Origin: Flavobacterium hungaricum
GTDB taxonomy: Bacteria > Bacteroidota > Bacteroidia > Flavobacteriales > Flavobacteriaceae
Reading direction: 5' to 3'
Assembly: GCF_015182285.1 (NCBI RefSeq)
Contig: NZ_PRDM01000006.1
Coordinates: 1-64,000 of the forward strand
DNA length: 64,000 nucleotides
The notes under the pieces were generated by a model. The model was not told where the DNA came from. It saw only the letters and a program-made list of their open reading frames with translations, and did no database searches. The position numbers were made by a program, and so were the translations under genes. The stretch's first letter is position 1, and each line of letters begins with the position of its first letter. Below, piece by piece: positions 8,439 through 16,022 of this stretch.

Positions 8439-8758
8439 TAAGGTAGATTTTTGTTTGATTCAATATTCTTTCCTGTCCTATATAATTCCAGTAAACACAC
8501 AAAACTGTTCTGATTCTAATTTTAAATTGCGAAACATTATTTGGTTTTCCTTGAAATTAAGAAGATTAAAAACAGGTTTTTATTTTGGTTTTTAGGCCGT
8601 TAGATTCGATTTCGTTTGTGCTTCCTCTTGTTAAAATTATTTTGCGTCTCATTTCTAATGTTTTAAAATCTAGAAAAGCAAAAATAATTTCTATATTTAC
8701 AAGATGTAAGTATAGACTATACTCTATACTTTATTGTTTTTATATTAAAAGTAAAGCT
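8439..8758. other. 320-bp intergenic region upstream of the MerR gene
   Basis: No gene is supported. An open frame upstream of and in phase with the MerR gene exists from 8585, but it encodes sequence unlike any MerR N-terminus and ends at the true start. The only strong signal is the 22-bp dyad at 8709-8730, listed separately. The rest is AT-rich sequence without recognisable structure. Confidence 0.5.
8709..8730 (+). promoter_or_regulatory. Near-perfect palindrome, likely MerR-type operator
   Basis: The 22-bp sequence AGTATAGACTATACTCTATACT reads almost identically on both strands: its reverse complement differs only at one symmetric pair of positions. It lies 28 bp upstream of the MerR-family start at 8759. 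MerR regulators bind such dyads between the -35/-33 and -10/-7 promoter elements, so this is most simply the autoregulatory operator. Confidence 0.6.
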
Positions 8759-9121
8759 ATGTTAATAAACGAATTATCAAAAAGGACGGGGTTATCAATT
8801 CATACGATCAGATATTATGAAAACTTAGGAATGATCGAGGGATTGTCTAATGAAAAGGTGAAATCTAATAATTACAAACATTATGATGATAATGTGGTTG
8901 AGCGACTAGAAATTATTATAGAAGCAAAGGAAGTTGGTTTTACTTTAGCAGAAATCAAAAAGATATTGACCGCTTGGTTCGAAAGTATCGATTCGAAACC
9001 CGAAACGCTGGAGCTTTTTCAAACCAAAATAAAAGAGATTGATAATAAAATAAAATATTTCAAACAGACCAGAAAGCTTCTTGAAAAAGTTTGCGAAAAA
9101 CTGCAGAATGATGAGAATTAG
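8759..9121 (+). CDS. MerR family transcriptional regulator
   Basis: A 120-residue regulator. Residues 1-20 (MLINELSKRTGLSIHTIRYY) are the classic MerR winged helix-turn-helix, followed by ENLGMIEGL and the YKHYDDNVVERLEII wing region. Residues about 75-116 form the dimerising coiled coil (FQTKIKEIDNKIKYFKQTRKLLEKV). Only one cysteine is present, near the C-terminus in EKVCEKL, so a metal or iron-sulfur sensor of the classical type is not evident. The downstream gene, an esterase-like hydrolase, converges with it. The palindrome at 8709-8730 suggests autoregulation. ATG at 8759 fits the family start exactly. Confidence 0.88.
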   Translation: MLINELSKRTGLSIHTIRYYENLGMIEGLSNEKVKSNNYKHYDDNVVERLEIIIEAKEVGFTLAEIKKILTAWFESIDSKPETLELFQTKIKEIDNKIKYFKQTRKLLEKVCEKLQNDEN

Positions 9122-9151
9122 GCTTTTTTAAAAATAAGAAAGTGTTTCTTT

Positions 9152-10054
9152 CTAATTATTTGATGTTTTAAGTTTCTTGCTTTTAAAATCTTTCTGCTTT
9201 ATCCATTGAACTGAAATATCAAAAGGTGTTGTGTCATTGTCAGAGACAGTATTGTGGCCTAATTTAGGAAACAAAGTGTATTCGAAAGGTTTGCCTTGAG
9301 ATTTTAAAGTGTTTAACTGTTCAATGCATAATTTTACAGGTATCTGTATGTCTTTTTCTCCAAAAAGCCAAAGCCCAGGAATGGAAAGCGTGTTCAGGGA
9401 AGTTTTTGGATCGGTCGCAGTAAATTGATACCTGTCTGGATCATTTTTAGTGTGTTCACGGGCATCTGAATCGGTATGATTTTCCCAAAAATGATTGTTT
9501 CCGTTGGTATAAAACTGAAAGCGAAGCTGCTCTAGAGTTGTAATAGTTGGACAGCTAAATAAAACCATAAAATCTATTTGTGGATTTTTACTTGCAGCAA
9601 TCGGCATTATCCATCCTGCCTGACTAAAACCAACTAATCCGATTGGTAATTTTTTATTTTTCAAATGACTTTGAAACGTGTTTACCGCTGCATTTGCATC
9701 TTGAGATAATAAATTAAGATTGGTAGTGTCAATATTATTTGTTCCCACAGTTGGGCCTGCATAAACGCCTCCAGATTCTCCCACTCCGCGTTTGTCATAG
9801 GTTAGTACAGCAATGCCTTCTTTGGCAAGACGTTTTGCGAACTCTATTTCTCTTTTTACAGGATCAGATCCATGAACAATTACAACGGCTGCAAATGGTT
9901 TTTTAGGCATTAAAATGGAACCTGCAAGAGTGATTCCTTGACTTTCAAATTTTACGTCTTGAATGGTAAAGTCAAAAGATTGAGAAAATACTATTTCTGG
10001 TAAAACTATTAATAGTAAACAAACGAGTACGTTGGAGAAAAAGTTATTGTTCAT
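9152..10054 (-). CDS. Exported alpha/beta hydrolase
   Basis: A 300-residue hydrolase with a signal peptide (residues 1-24, hydrophobic VLVCLLLIVLPEIVFSQ). The alpha/beta-hydrolase core begins with VVIVHGSDPV (oxyanion-hole region HG) and continues with YDKRGVGESGG. The nucleophile elbow is GFSQAGW (serine near residue 143). A late segment LWLFGEKDIQIP supplies the candidate aspartate and FPKLGHNTV the catalytic histidine. Such proteins act as periplasmic or secreted esterases or acyl-peptidases. The natural substrate cannot be inferred. It converges on the MerR gene with about 30 bp between. Confidence 0.82.
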   Translation of the reverse strand: MNNNFFSNVLVCLLLIVLPEIVFSQSFDFTIQDVKFESQGITLAGSILMPKKPFAAVVIVHGSDPVKREIEFAKRLAKEGIAVLTYDKRGVGESGGVYAGPTVGTNNIDTTNLNLLSQDANAAVNTFQSHLKNKKLPIGLVGFSQAGWIMPIAASKNPQIDFMVLFSCPTITTLEQLRFQFYTNGNNHFWENHTDSDAREHTKNDPDRYQFTATDPKTSLNTLSIPGLWLFGEKDIQIPVKLCIEQLNTLKSQGKPFEYTLFPKLGHNTVSDNDTTPFDISVQWIKQKDFKSKKLKTSNN

Positions 10055-10199
10055 TTTGGGTTTAATTTAAAAACGTTTTGAATTGTCCTTACTAATAGTG
10101 TTTTAATGTGTATGTAATGACTGCGTTGACTAGTGATTAAATTTTGCCTCATAACAGTCTGACGTCTTTTTCTGTATATAACTCATTCTCCTAGAAAAT

Positions 10200-11198
10200 T
10201 TAAAGTTTTACTGACCAGTGAAAAGTTAGGGGGAAATTAAATAAAAAGTCGACTTTTATTCCATTGTTGACAGCTGGTTCTAGAATTTTTATTTCGCTTA
10301 TACTTTGCGCAACGTCTTCACAAAGCTTTTGGTTTTTGTGCGATACTTTGATGTTGACGATTTCATTATTTTTGGTAATGATAAAATTTAAACCAATTCG
10401 ATGGTCTCCAGGAGTTAGATTGTAATCTTCAAAATATACATCATAAGAAATGTGTTTCCAGATGCTTTCAATAAAACATTTTTTAGATTTATCATTTTTG
10501 TTCGAGCATTTCTTTGTAACCGGAACTTGTTCTACATTATTATAATTAAATAAATTCTTTGGTTCTATTTCTCGAAACACTAATTCTTTCTTCGGTCTAA
10601 ATTGGCGAAAGATTTTTTTTTCTCCTTCATATCTTTGATATTCTAAAGTGACCACAATATATCCAGGTTTTTTTCTTGTAAACGCAATAGAAACATTCTT
10701 GCCGTCTTCAGCGTCGTTAAAATTTGCGATAGTTCCTGGTTTTAAATTATCAATATAATTTTGGTAACGCAGTAGTTTTTGAGAGTTTATTTTTTCTATT
10801 TCTATATTCTGATCTCTATAAAAAATTTTAGCTGCTCTGGGATTTGAAAAATGATAATGACACCGCAGAGTTAATAAATCGTGGTAATGTTTTTCATTTA
10901 GTGTAGAGACGCTTCCTGTTGTTAATTCAACGTAGATGCTGTCTGCTACAGTGTTTTTGGATGTTTTTGGATCTAAATAACCAAAAAATGTTTTAACGAT
11001 TTCGTCATCTCGGGTTACAATTCCATTGGACTTTTTTTCTATAAATCCATATTTTTTAATTGCAGAGTAGATAGTATCTCTGCTTGCTTCTAGAGGTAGA
11101 TTTAAGAATAACTTATTAATGTCATTTTGAGCATATGAACTTAATAAACTTAAAAAATATATGGCGATAATTACTGTTTTTTTGTTCTGTGATTTCAT
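10200..11198 (-). CDS. Exported protein with TonB-C-like C-terminal domain
   Basis: A 332-residue protein with a signal peptide ending at SSYAQ (residue about 24). The middle part (about 30-220) contains mixed alpha/beta sequence that I do not recognise. The last about 90 residues (LNFIITKNNEIVNIKVSHKNQ ... NNGIKVDFLFNFPLTF) follow the pattern of a TonB C-terminal domain: strand, turn, helix and a terminal strand with F-P-(L/I)-F. No N-terminal membrane anchor typical of TonB is present, so it is a periplasmic TonB-C-like protein rather than an energy transducer. It stands alone, and the function is unknown. Confidence 0.55.
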   Translation of the reverse strand: MKSQNKKTVIIAIYFLSLLSSYAQNDINKLFLNLPLEASRDTIYSAIKKYGFIEKKSNGIVTRDDEIVKTFFGYLDPKTSKNTVADSIYVELTTGSVSTLNEKHYHDLLTLRCHYHFSNPRAAKIFYRDQNIEIEKINSQKLLRYQNYIDNLKPGTIANFNDAEDGKNVSIAFTRKKPGYIVVTLEYQRYEGEKKIFRQFRPKKELVFREIEPKNLFNYNNVEQVPVTKKCSNKNDKSKKCFIESIWKHISYDVYFEDYNLTPGDHRIGLNFIITKNNEIVNIKVSHKNQKLCEDVAQSISEIKILEPAVNNGIKVDFLFNFPLTFHWSVKL

Positions 11199-11517
11199 AT
11201 TTTCTAAATGCCTGTAAAAAATGAAAATGTCTGCAGTTTATAAATGTTTTTGTGTTATACAATACTACGCAAAAAAGGAATACTGTGATGAAAGTTTTTT
11301 ATAGTGAGATTTATTTTTAGAAAATAATGTTTTGTACTCAAGAAAAACAAAACGCCTCAATTTTTGTAAGGAGCACATAAGCACAAGTGCTTTGGCAGAA
11401 CATTTTAATGCAAAATAAAAGTATTTAAAAGCCGATTTAGAGAAGTAAGGAAGACAGGCTTTTTCTTGTTCAGATTATCTAATTTTTTTGCCTGATCTCC
11501 AGCTTTGCGCATGATCC
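11199..11517. other. Intergenic region without a recognisable gene
   Basis: AT-rich sequence. Conceptual translation around 11370-11470 gives a short stretch with a coding look (ALAEHFNAK, then stops), which might be a decayed gene, but no frame stays open and I cannot name a parent. No clear promoter elements were found. Confidence 0.35.
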
Positions 11518-11550
11518 AAAAAACTCCATTATTTCTAATGGAGTTTTTTA
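11518..11550 (-). terminator. Hairpin terminator of the XRE gene
   Basis: AACTCCATTA / TAATGGAGTT form a 10-bp stem with a four-base loop, flanked by A and T runs on both sides. It lies 11 bp beyond the XRE stop codon, and its symmetry would allow termination from either strand. Confidence 0.75.
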
Positions 11551-11561
11551 TGCTTAAAAGG

Positions 11562-11969
11562 TTATTTTCCTTTTACTATTTTTTCGAGATATTCAACTTT
11601 ATCTTTTTCAGCTTGGATTAAGCGTTCGTAAAGTTTTTCCTTTTCCTCGTAAAGTTCTACAACTTTATCAAGTGGGTTGAAGGTTGGCTGGATATTAATT
11701 GTACTATTTAGTGTTGAGTCATCATGACTGCTAATAATGTTCAAAACGGCTTCTTCTGAAAAGTTTTTAATTCCTTCAGCAGTTACGCCAAGAGCTTTTG
11801 CAACTTCTTCTAGTTTTGCATCGTCAATTGTCTCGCTGTTTTCAAGAACAGAAATAGCTTGCTGATTAGTTCCCATTGCCTGCGCCAATGCTTCCTGTTT
11901 CATATCACGAAGTTCGCGAATGCGGCTTATATTTCTTCCGATATGTTTTGGTTTTGATAGTGTGCTCAT
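11562..11969 (-). CDS. XRE family helix-turn-helix regulator with coiled-coil tail
   Basis: A 135-residue protein. Residues about 11-66 form the Cro/C1-type helix-turn-helix: RIRELRDMKQEALAQAMGTNQQAISVLEN, with recognition helix QQAISVLE. Residues about 103-133 (KVVELYEEKEKLYERLIQAEKDKVEYLEKIV) form a coiled coil for dimerisation. Small XRE proteins of this two-part build are common solitary regulators in Flavobacterium. No partner toxin or phage gene lies next to it. It ends 11 bp upstream of a strong terminator. Confidence 0.85.
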   Translation of the reverse strand: MSTLSKPKHIGRNISRIRELRDMKQEALAQAMGTNQQAISVLENSETIDDAKLEEVAKALGVTAEGIKNFSEEAVLNIISSHDDSTLNSTINIQPTFNPLDKVVELYEEKEKLYERLIQAEKDKVEYLEKIVKGK

Positions 11970-12056
11970 AATTCAAAGATATTTAAAATTCATGAGATTT
12001 TTTTAGATTTTGTAATTAACAGGCTTGAATTTGTAAGATACAATATTATATAAAAG

Positions 12057-12091
12057 AAAAAACTCCAAAATCAATTGACTTTGGAGTTTTT
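12057..12091 (-). terminator. tRNA-Val terminator, copy 1
   Basis: ACTCCAAA and TTTGGAGT form a stem around a 10-base loop, with A/T runs on both flanks, directly downstream of the tRNA on the minus strand. Confidence 0.8.
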
Positions 12092-12097
12092 GGAATT

Positions 12098-12175
12098 TGG
12101 TGGGCGATGAGGGGTTCGAACCCCCGACCCCCTCGGTGTAAACGAGGTGCTCTGAACCAGCTGAGCTAATCGCCC
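12098..12175 (-). tRNA. tRNA-Val (anticodon TAC), CCA encoded
   Basis: The minus strand from 12175 folds as a standard cloverleaf. The acceptor GGGCGAT pairs with ATCGCCC. The D stem is GCTC/GAGC. The anticodon stem is CCTCG/CGAGG with loop TTTACAC, giving anticodon TAC. The T arm is GGGGG-TTCGAAC-CCC type with the invariant TTCGAA. The discriminator A at 12101 is followed by an encoded CCA at 12100-12098. A terminator lies downstream and a good Bacteroidota promoter upstream. Confidence 0.95.
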
Positions 12176-12212
12176 TATTTTACTAGGTTGCTATCGTTTG
12201 TGATTGCGAGTG

Positions 12213-12243
12213 CAAATATACGTTTGTTTTTGATTTCTGCAAG
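12213..12243 (-). promoter_or_regulatory. Promoter of tRNA-Val copy 1
   Basis: Minus-strand -7 element TATATTTG (12213-12220, matching TAnnTTTG), with a TTG of the -33 element exactly 19 bases upstream (12240-12242). The spacing equals the Bacteroidota housekeeping consensus. Confidence 0.75.
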
Positions 12244-12327
12244 GAATTTTTAACTTTTGTAAGTTTTTAAATATTTTTGTAAGTTTTTATTTATTTTATT
12301 TAATGTGATTTAATTTCTCTTTCTCGC

Positions 12328-12849
12328 TTAGAAGATGCTTTTCTTTCTAATAATTTCCCAATCACTCTCACTGCATATTCCGATAACTGTTTTGTTTTTA
12401 TTGTCACGCTTATGATTTATAGGTAACTCTTCAAATAAAATTGGCGGTTTTCCGATGATTTCAATTATTAGATGAGAAGAATGTCCTTGCCATAAATTTG
12501 GGTGAAAAACATCTCTGTAGTTATAAGCATATTTTATAATTGTCTTTTGTTTCCAAAATCTTTCTTTATTGTGTAAATCAAAAATAATTTCATACACTTT
12601 TGGTAAATGAATATCTGCATAAGACTTATAATTCCCAACTGAAATTAAATTAGGATTGTTATTTTCTCTCACAAAAGATTCAAACTCTTGTTTTATCAAT
12701 TCAAACTCTTCGTCACTTGTATTAGGGTAACGATTTTTATTTAATTGTTCTACAGTTTTTGGAAATTCAAAAGTATACAGAGAGTCTATTACTAAAAATC
12801 TGTTTTCAGGTAATATTTGTTCTTCGCTTACATTTATGATGAAACTCAT
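12328..12849 (-). CDS. Protein of unknown function between duplicated tRNA-Val genes
   Basis: A 173-residue soluble protein with no signal peptide and no membrane helix. It is rich in asparagine, glutamate and aromatic residues (YNYRDVFHPNLWQGHSSHLIIEIIG). I recognise no family. It is the only gene between the two tRNA-Val direct repeats, oriented like the tRNAs. Its position suggests cargo of a small insertion at the tRNA locus, or a bystander caught in a segment duplication. Its upstream region (12850-13020) contains an inverted repeat. Confidence 0.5.
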   Translation of the reverse strand: MSFIINVSEEQILPENRFLVIDSLYTFEFPKTVEQLNKNRYPNTSDEEFELIKQEFESFVRENNNPNLISVGNYKSYADIHLPKVYEIIFDLHNKERFWKQKTIIKYAYNYRDVFHPNLWQGHSSHLIIEIIGKPPILFEELPINHKRDNKNKTVIGICSESDWEIIRKKSIF

Positions 12850-12918
12850 AGCTTAATTATTTTAAAATGACCACAAGGATCGCAAAGGTTCAATTTATAA
12901 AGCTTCACAAAAATAAAT

Positions 12919-12980
12919 AAAGTTCACAAAGCTTTGTGCTCTTTTTTAGCAAAAGCAAAAACTCAAAGCTTTGTGAACTC
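12919..12980. repeat. Inverted repeat built from AAAGTTCACAAAGCTTTG words
   Basis: The left arm AAAGTTCACAAAGCTTTG (12919 onward) is mirrored by CAAAGCTTTGTGAACTC (12964-12980). Both arms contain the internal palindrome CAAAGCTTTG. Related words continue at either side (TTCACAAAAATAAA, CTCTGCGT). Long hairpin potential, function unknown. Confidence 0.6.
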
Positions 12981-13022
12981 TGCGTAATTCTTACAGCACT
13001 CTGCGTTAAAATAATTTATTCC

Positions 13023-13132
13023 TGCTTTCGCTAAATAAAATGTAAACAACGAAATTCATAAATGCTTATAAAAGAAAAAAACTCCAAAATCAAATGACTT
13101 TGGAGTTTTTGGAATTTAGTGGGCGATGATAG
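13023..13132. repeat. Tandem partial duplication upstream of the tRNA region, copy A
   Basis: About 107 bp (TGCTTTCGCTAAATAAAATG onward through the terminator to GTGGGCGATGA) recurs at 13211-13317 at a distance of 188 bp, with differences mainly in a six-base segment before the terminator. Together with the two complete tRNA units it shows that this locus grew by repeated segment duplication. Confidence 0.8.
13075..13110 (-). terminator. Terminator belonging to the tRNA pseudogene unit
   Basis: A third copy of the ACTCCAAA ... TTTGGAGT stem next to the degenerate tRNA, nearly identical to the terminators of the two intact tRNA-Val genes. Confidence 0.7.
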
Positions 13133-13205
13133 CTTGTTCCGATTCATCGGAAGGTTCGAACCCCCGACTGCTTCCGATGGAATCGGAATGCTCTGAGCCA
13201 GCTGA
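13120..13205 (-). pseudogene. Chimeric tRNA pseudogene
   Basis: The minus strand holds pieces of a tRNA: CAGCTGG-TCAGAGC (D-loop and 3' D stem), an anticodon stem TTCCG/CGGAA with loop ATTCCAT (would read TCC, glycine), GGGGGTTCGAACC (T arm) and the acceptor end CATCGCCCA matching tRNA-Val. The 5' acceptor strand and 5' D stem are missing. A self-complementary 16-mer TTCCGATGAATCGGAA plus a few bases interrupts the 3' side of the T stem. CTA follows in place of CCA. It cannot fold as a functional tRNA and seems a mosaic of tRNA-Val with other sequence. Confidence 0.75.
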
Positions 13206-13210
13206 TGTTT

Positions 13211-13317
13211 TTGCTTTCGCTAAATAAAATGTAAACAACGAAATTCATAAATAGTAATAAAAGAAAAAACTCCAAAATCAAATGACTTTGGAGTTTTTGG
13301 AATTTTGTGGGCGATGA
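13211..13317. repeat. Tandem partial duplication upstream of the tRNA region, copy B
   Basis: Second copy of the repeat starting at 13023. It overlaps the terminator and the 3' end of tRNA-Val copy 2. Confidence 0.8.
13264..13298 (-). terminator. tRNA-Val terminator, copy 2
   Basis: Same ACTCCAAA/TTTGGAGT hairpin as at copy 1, with one base difference in the loop. Confidence 0.8.
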
Positions 13318-13382
13318 GGGGTTCGAACCCCCGACCCCCTCGGTGTAAACGAGGTGCTCTGAACCAGCTGAGCTAATCGCCC
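13308..13382 (-). tRNA. tRNA-Val (anticodon TAC), copy 2, CCA not encoded
   Basis: The 75 bases are identical to the mature body of copy 1: same cloverleaf, loop TTTACAC, anticodon TAC. The three bases after the discriminator are CAA instead of CCA, so a CCA-adding enzyme would be needed. It has its own promoter and terminator. Confidence 0.95.
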
Positions 13383-13419
13383 TATTTTACTAGGTTGCTA
13401 TCGTTTGTGATTGCGAGTG

Positions 13420-13450
13420 CAAATATACGCCTGTTTTTGAGTTCTCCAAA
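13420..13450 (-). promoter_or_regulatory. Promoter of tRNA-Val copy 2
   Basis: Minus-strand -33 TTTG (13447-13450) and -7 TATATTTG (13420-13427) separated by exactly 19 bases: a complete Bacteroidota consensus promoter. Confidence 0.8.
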
Positions 13451-13560
13451 GAAAAACGAATAAAAAATAAAACATTTTTAAAAATAACTTATATCTATTT
13501 GTTTATGAATTTGTTATTAAAATGAAATTTTTAAGTTTTTTTCTAAATCAAAAGTATATT

Positions 13561-14787
13561 TTAGTCCAGAGGCACTTCGGCAACAACAAAAGTACTTCCG
13601 CCAGCGTAAATAAAATCATTTTCTGAGGCGTTTTGCTTGGCTTCCGCGAAAGCGCTTTCGACAGAATCATATTTTTCGCCAATCAAATCGTACTTTTTGG
13701 CTTCGCTTTGCAAAATTTCGGTGCTCAATCCACGAGAAGAATTTGGACTGCAGAAATAATAATGAGCCTCTTTTGGAAAAAGCGGTAAAATAGAATCCAG
13801 ATCTTTATCGTTTACAACTCCCAAAACAATATGAAGCTTTTCGAATTTTTCGTTTTTCAGCTGATTCATCACAACCGATAATCCGTGTTTATTGTGCGCC
13901 GTGTCGCAGATAATTTTTGGATTTTCGCCCAATTGCTGCCATCTTCCTTGCAGGCCGGTATTTTTGACAACATGCAGTAAACCTTCTTGCAATTGTTCAT
14001 TCGAAATATTAAAATCAGTTTCATTATTCAGAATCGAAATGGTCTGCTGCACCGTCTTTTTATTATGAAACTGATAATCGCCGATCAAATCAGACAAATA
14101 AATCTGGTCAATCAAATCAGATGCGAAATAAATCGGAGCGTTATTCTCTTCGGCTTTAGCCAGAAAAACAGGTTTTGTTTCATCTGTATATTCGCCAATA
14201 ACAACTGGAACATTTGGTTTAATGATTCCCGCTTTTTCGCCAGCAATAGCTTCCAATGTATTTCCAAGAAACTGTGTGTGATCTAAACCAATATTTGTAA
14301 TTACCGAAACCAACGGCGTAATAATATTAGTAGCATCCAATCTGCCGCCAAGGCCAACTTCAATAATTGCAATATCCACTTTTTCGGCTGCAAAATAATC
14401 GAACGCCAAACCAACCGACATTTCGAAGAAACTCATATCGTTTGCTTCAAAAAAGTCTTTGTGTTTCGCGATAAATTCAATAACAAAATCTTCAGAGATT
14501 TCCTGACCGTTTATTTTAATTCTTTCTCTAAAATCTTTAAGGTGAGGAGAAGTATACAAACCGACTTTATAACCCGCTTCCTGCAAAACAGAAGACAGCA
14601 TGTGAGAGGTCGAACCTTTACCATTTGTTCCCGCTACATGAATGCATTTTAAAAGGTTTTGCGGATTGTCAAGATGAGCCGCCAATACTCTAATATTAGT
14701 CAAATCTTCTTTATAAGCCGAAGCGCCCTGAAGCTGGTACATTGGAAGCTGATTAAACATCCAGTTCGTTGTCTCTTGATAGTTCAT
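13561..14787 (-). CDS. folC: Bifunctional folylpolyglutamate synthase / dihydrofolate synthase
   Basis: A 408-residue Mur-ligase-type ATP enzyme that joins glutamate to dihydropteroate and extends folate polyglutamates in the cytoplasm. Visible marks are the P-loop HVAGTNGKGSTSHML (near residues 50-64), the SPHLKDFRERI segment that binds the pterin substrate, DYFAAEKVDIAIIEVGLGGRLDATN (family signature), NIGLDHTQFLG and the C-terminal domain with ICDTAHNKHG. Length is normal for the family. The start ATG at 14787 precedes a typical Bacteroidota N-terminus. It is divergent from exbB. Confidence 0.95.
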   Translation of the reverse strand: MNYQETTNWMFNQLPMYQLQGASAYKEDLTNIRVLAAHLDNPQNLLKCIHVAGTNGKGSTSHMLSSVLQEAGYKVGLYTSPHLKDFRERIKINGQEISEDFVIEFIAKHKDFFEANDMSFFEMSVGLAFDYFAAEKVDIAIIEVGLGGRLDATNIITPLVSVITNIGLDHTQFLGNTLEAIAGEKAGIIKPNVPVVIGEYTDETKPVFLAKAEENNAPIYFASDLIDQIYLSDLIGDYQFHNKKTVQQTISILNNETDFNISNEQLQEGLLHVVKNTGLQGRWQQLGENPKIICDTAHNKHGLSVVMNQLKNEKFEKLHIVLGVVNDKDLDSILPLFPKEAHYYFCSPNSSRGLSTEILQSEAKKYDLIGEKYDSVESAFAEAKQNASENDFIYAGGSTFVVAEVPLD

Positions 14788-14918
14788 TTATTTGTGATAA
14801 AATGGTTGTTGATTGAAATAAATTTCGATTTTTGTAGTTTAATATTACAGCGAAAATTATCTTTATTGCAAATTTCAAATATTTTTTAGAATTAATTATT
14901 AAAAACCAGAATTAATAT

Positions 14919-15611
14919 ATGTTTAGTTTTATTCAATTACAAACAGATACAATCGCAAATGCTTCAAATGTAGTGATCGAAAAGATTGCACCAGAGAACG
15001 AAATTTCTATGTTTGGGTTTATTATGAAGGGTGGAGTTTTCCTAATTCCGATTGCGATTCTATTGTTTTATACTATTTACGTAATTTTTGAGCGTTATAT
15101 GTACATCAGCCGAGCGTCTAAAATTGACAACCGTTTGATGCAGGATGTAGGTGATAAATTAAATTCTGGAAATATCGAATTAGCAAGAACCATTGTAGAA
15201 AGAAACGATACCGCAGCTGCGAATATCTTAAAAGAAGGTGTTTTGGTAATCGGAAGGCCAATTGCCGAAATTGAATCCAACATGGACCGTGCTGCCGATA
15301 TCGAAATTGGTGAAATGGAAAGACGTTTGGGACATCTTGGACTTATTGCCGGTATCGCTCCAACACTAGGTTTTATCGGAACTATTTCTGGGGTAATCAA
15401 AATTTTCTACAGTATTTCGGTTACAGAAAATATCAGTATCGGAAATATTTCTGGAGGTTTGTACGAGAAAATGATCAGTTCAGGATCTGGACTAATCGTA
15501 GGGATCATTGCTTACAGTGCCTACCACTTATTAAATGGAAAAATTGATGATTTTGCTTTAAAAATTCAGAAGCAGATTTTAGAATTTGTCAACATCATTC
15601 AAAGATCATAA
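14919..15611 (+). CDS. exbB: MotA/TolQ/ExbB proton channel protein
   Basis: A 230-residue inner-membrane protein with helices near residues 37-58, 140-162 and 180-200. The ExbB/TolQ signature is visible as LGLIAGIAPTLGFIGTISGVIKIF, followed by GLIVGIIAYSAYHLL. With ExbD it forms the proton-driven motor that energises TonB for outer-membrane uptake (or TolA-like envelope work). exbD starts 3 bp after the stop, so the pair is one operon. Confidence 0.93.
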   Translation: MFSFIQLQTDTIANASNVVIEKIAPENEISMFGFIMKGGVFLIPIAILLFYTIYVIFERYMYISRASKIDNRLMQDVGDKLNSGNIELARTIVERNDTAAANILKEGVLVIGRPIAEIESNMDRAADIEIGEMERRLGHLGLIAGIAPTLGFIGTISGVIKIFYSISVTENISIGNISGGLYEKMISSGSGLIVGIIAYSAYHLLNGKIDDFALKIQKQILEFVNIIQRS

Positions 15612-15614
15612 GCT

Positions 15615-16010
15615 ATGTCTATCAAAAGAAAAAGAAGATTTCACGCAGAGGTGGCGACTTCGTCCTTAAGTGACATTATGTTTTTCCTGCTGTTGTTTTT
15701 CCTTATTATTTCAACACTGGCAAACCCAAATGTCATTAAAATGACGCTTCCAAAAGCCAAAGCAAATGAAAAAACCAACAAACAATTAATCAGTTTGTCG
15801 GTTACAGAAGATAAAAAGTTTTACATTGACAAAGAACCAGTTGATTTTGAAAACCTAGAAACTTCGTTAATGTCAAAAATAGGAACCGACAAAGAACAGA
15901 CCGTTGTAGTTCGAATTCCGTTTAACCTGCAAGTACAGGATTTAGTTGATGTTTTGCAGATAGGTGTAAAGAACAATTTGAAGTTTGTAATTGCTACGAG
16001 TCCGAAATAA
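15615..16010 (+). CDS. exbD: Biopolymer transporter ExbD
   Basis: A 131-residue protein. A short basic N-terminus (SIKRKRRFHAEV) precedes one membrane helix (about residues 19-37) containing the conserved aspartate in SSLSDIMFFLLLFFLI, the residue that carries protons in ExbD/TolR. The periplasmic domain shows VRIPFNLQVQDLVDVLQIGVKN near its end. It is coupled to exbB. Confidence 0.93.
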   Translation: MSIKRKRRFHAEVATSSLSDIMFFLLLFFLIISTLANPNVIKMTLPKAKANEKTNKQLISLSVTEDKKFYIDKEPVDFENLETSLMSKIGTDKEQTVVVRIPFNLQVQDLVDVLQIGVKNNLKFVIATSPK

Positions 16011-16022
16011 GAATGATTATCA

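Larger units (their letters stand above)
12051..12242. repeat. About 190-bp direct repeat carrying tRNA-Val, copy 1
   Basis: This stretch and 13257-13449 are near-identical at a constant offset of 1207 bp. They cover the terminator, the whole tRNA-Val gene and its promoter. From the tRNA through 12222/13429 I see no difference. The terminator side differs at few positions, and identity fades in the -33 region. Confidence 0.85.
13257..13449. repeat. About 190-bp direct repeat carrying tRNA-Val, copy 2
   Basis: Partner of 12051-12242 at a constant 1207-bp offset, including the complete tRNA and promoter. The sequence between the copies contains one gene and the tRNA pseudogene. Confidence 0.85.

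Noticed and set aside
8585..8758. Longer MerR protein starting at 8585
   Set aside because: The extra 58 residues have no resemblance to MerR proteins and would run through the operator-like dyad. ATG 8759 matches the family start.
12919..12980. CRISPR-like repeats
   Set aside because: The repeated words are inverted and unevenly spaced, with no direct repeats of constant length and no cas genes. The same holds for the AATTCCAA and GTTTCA arrays.
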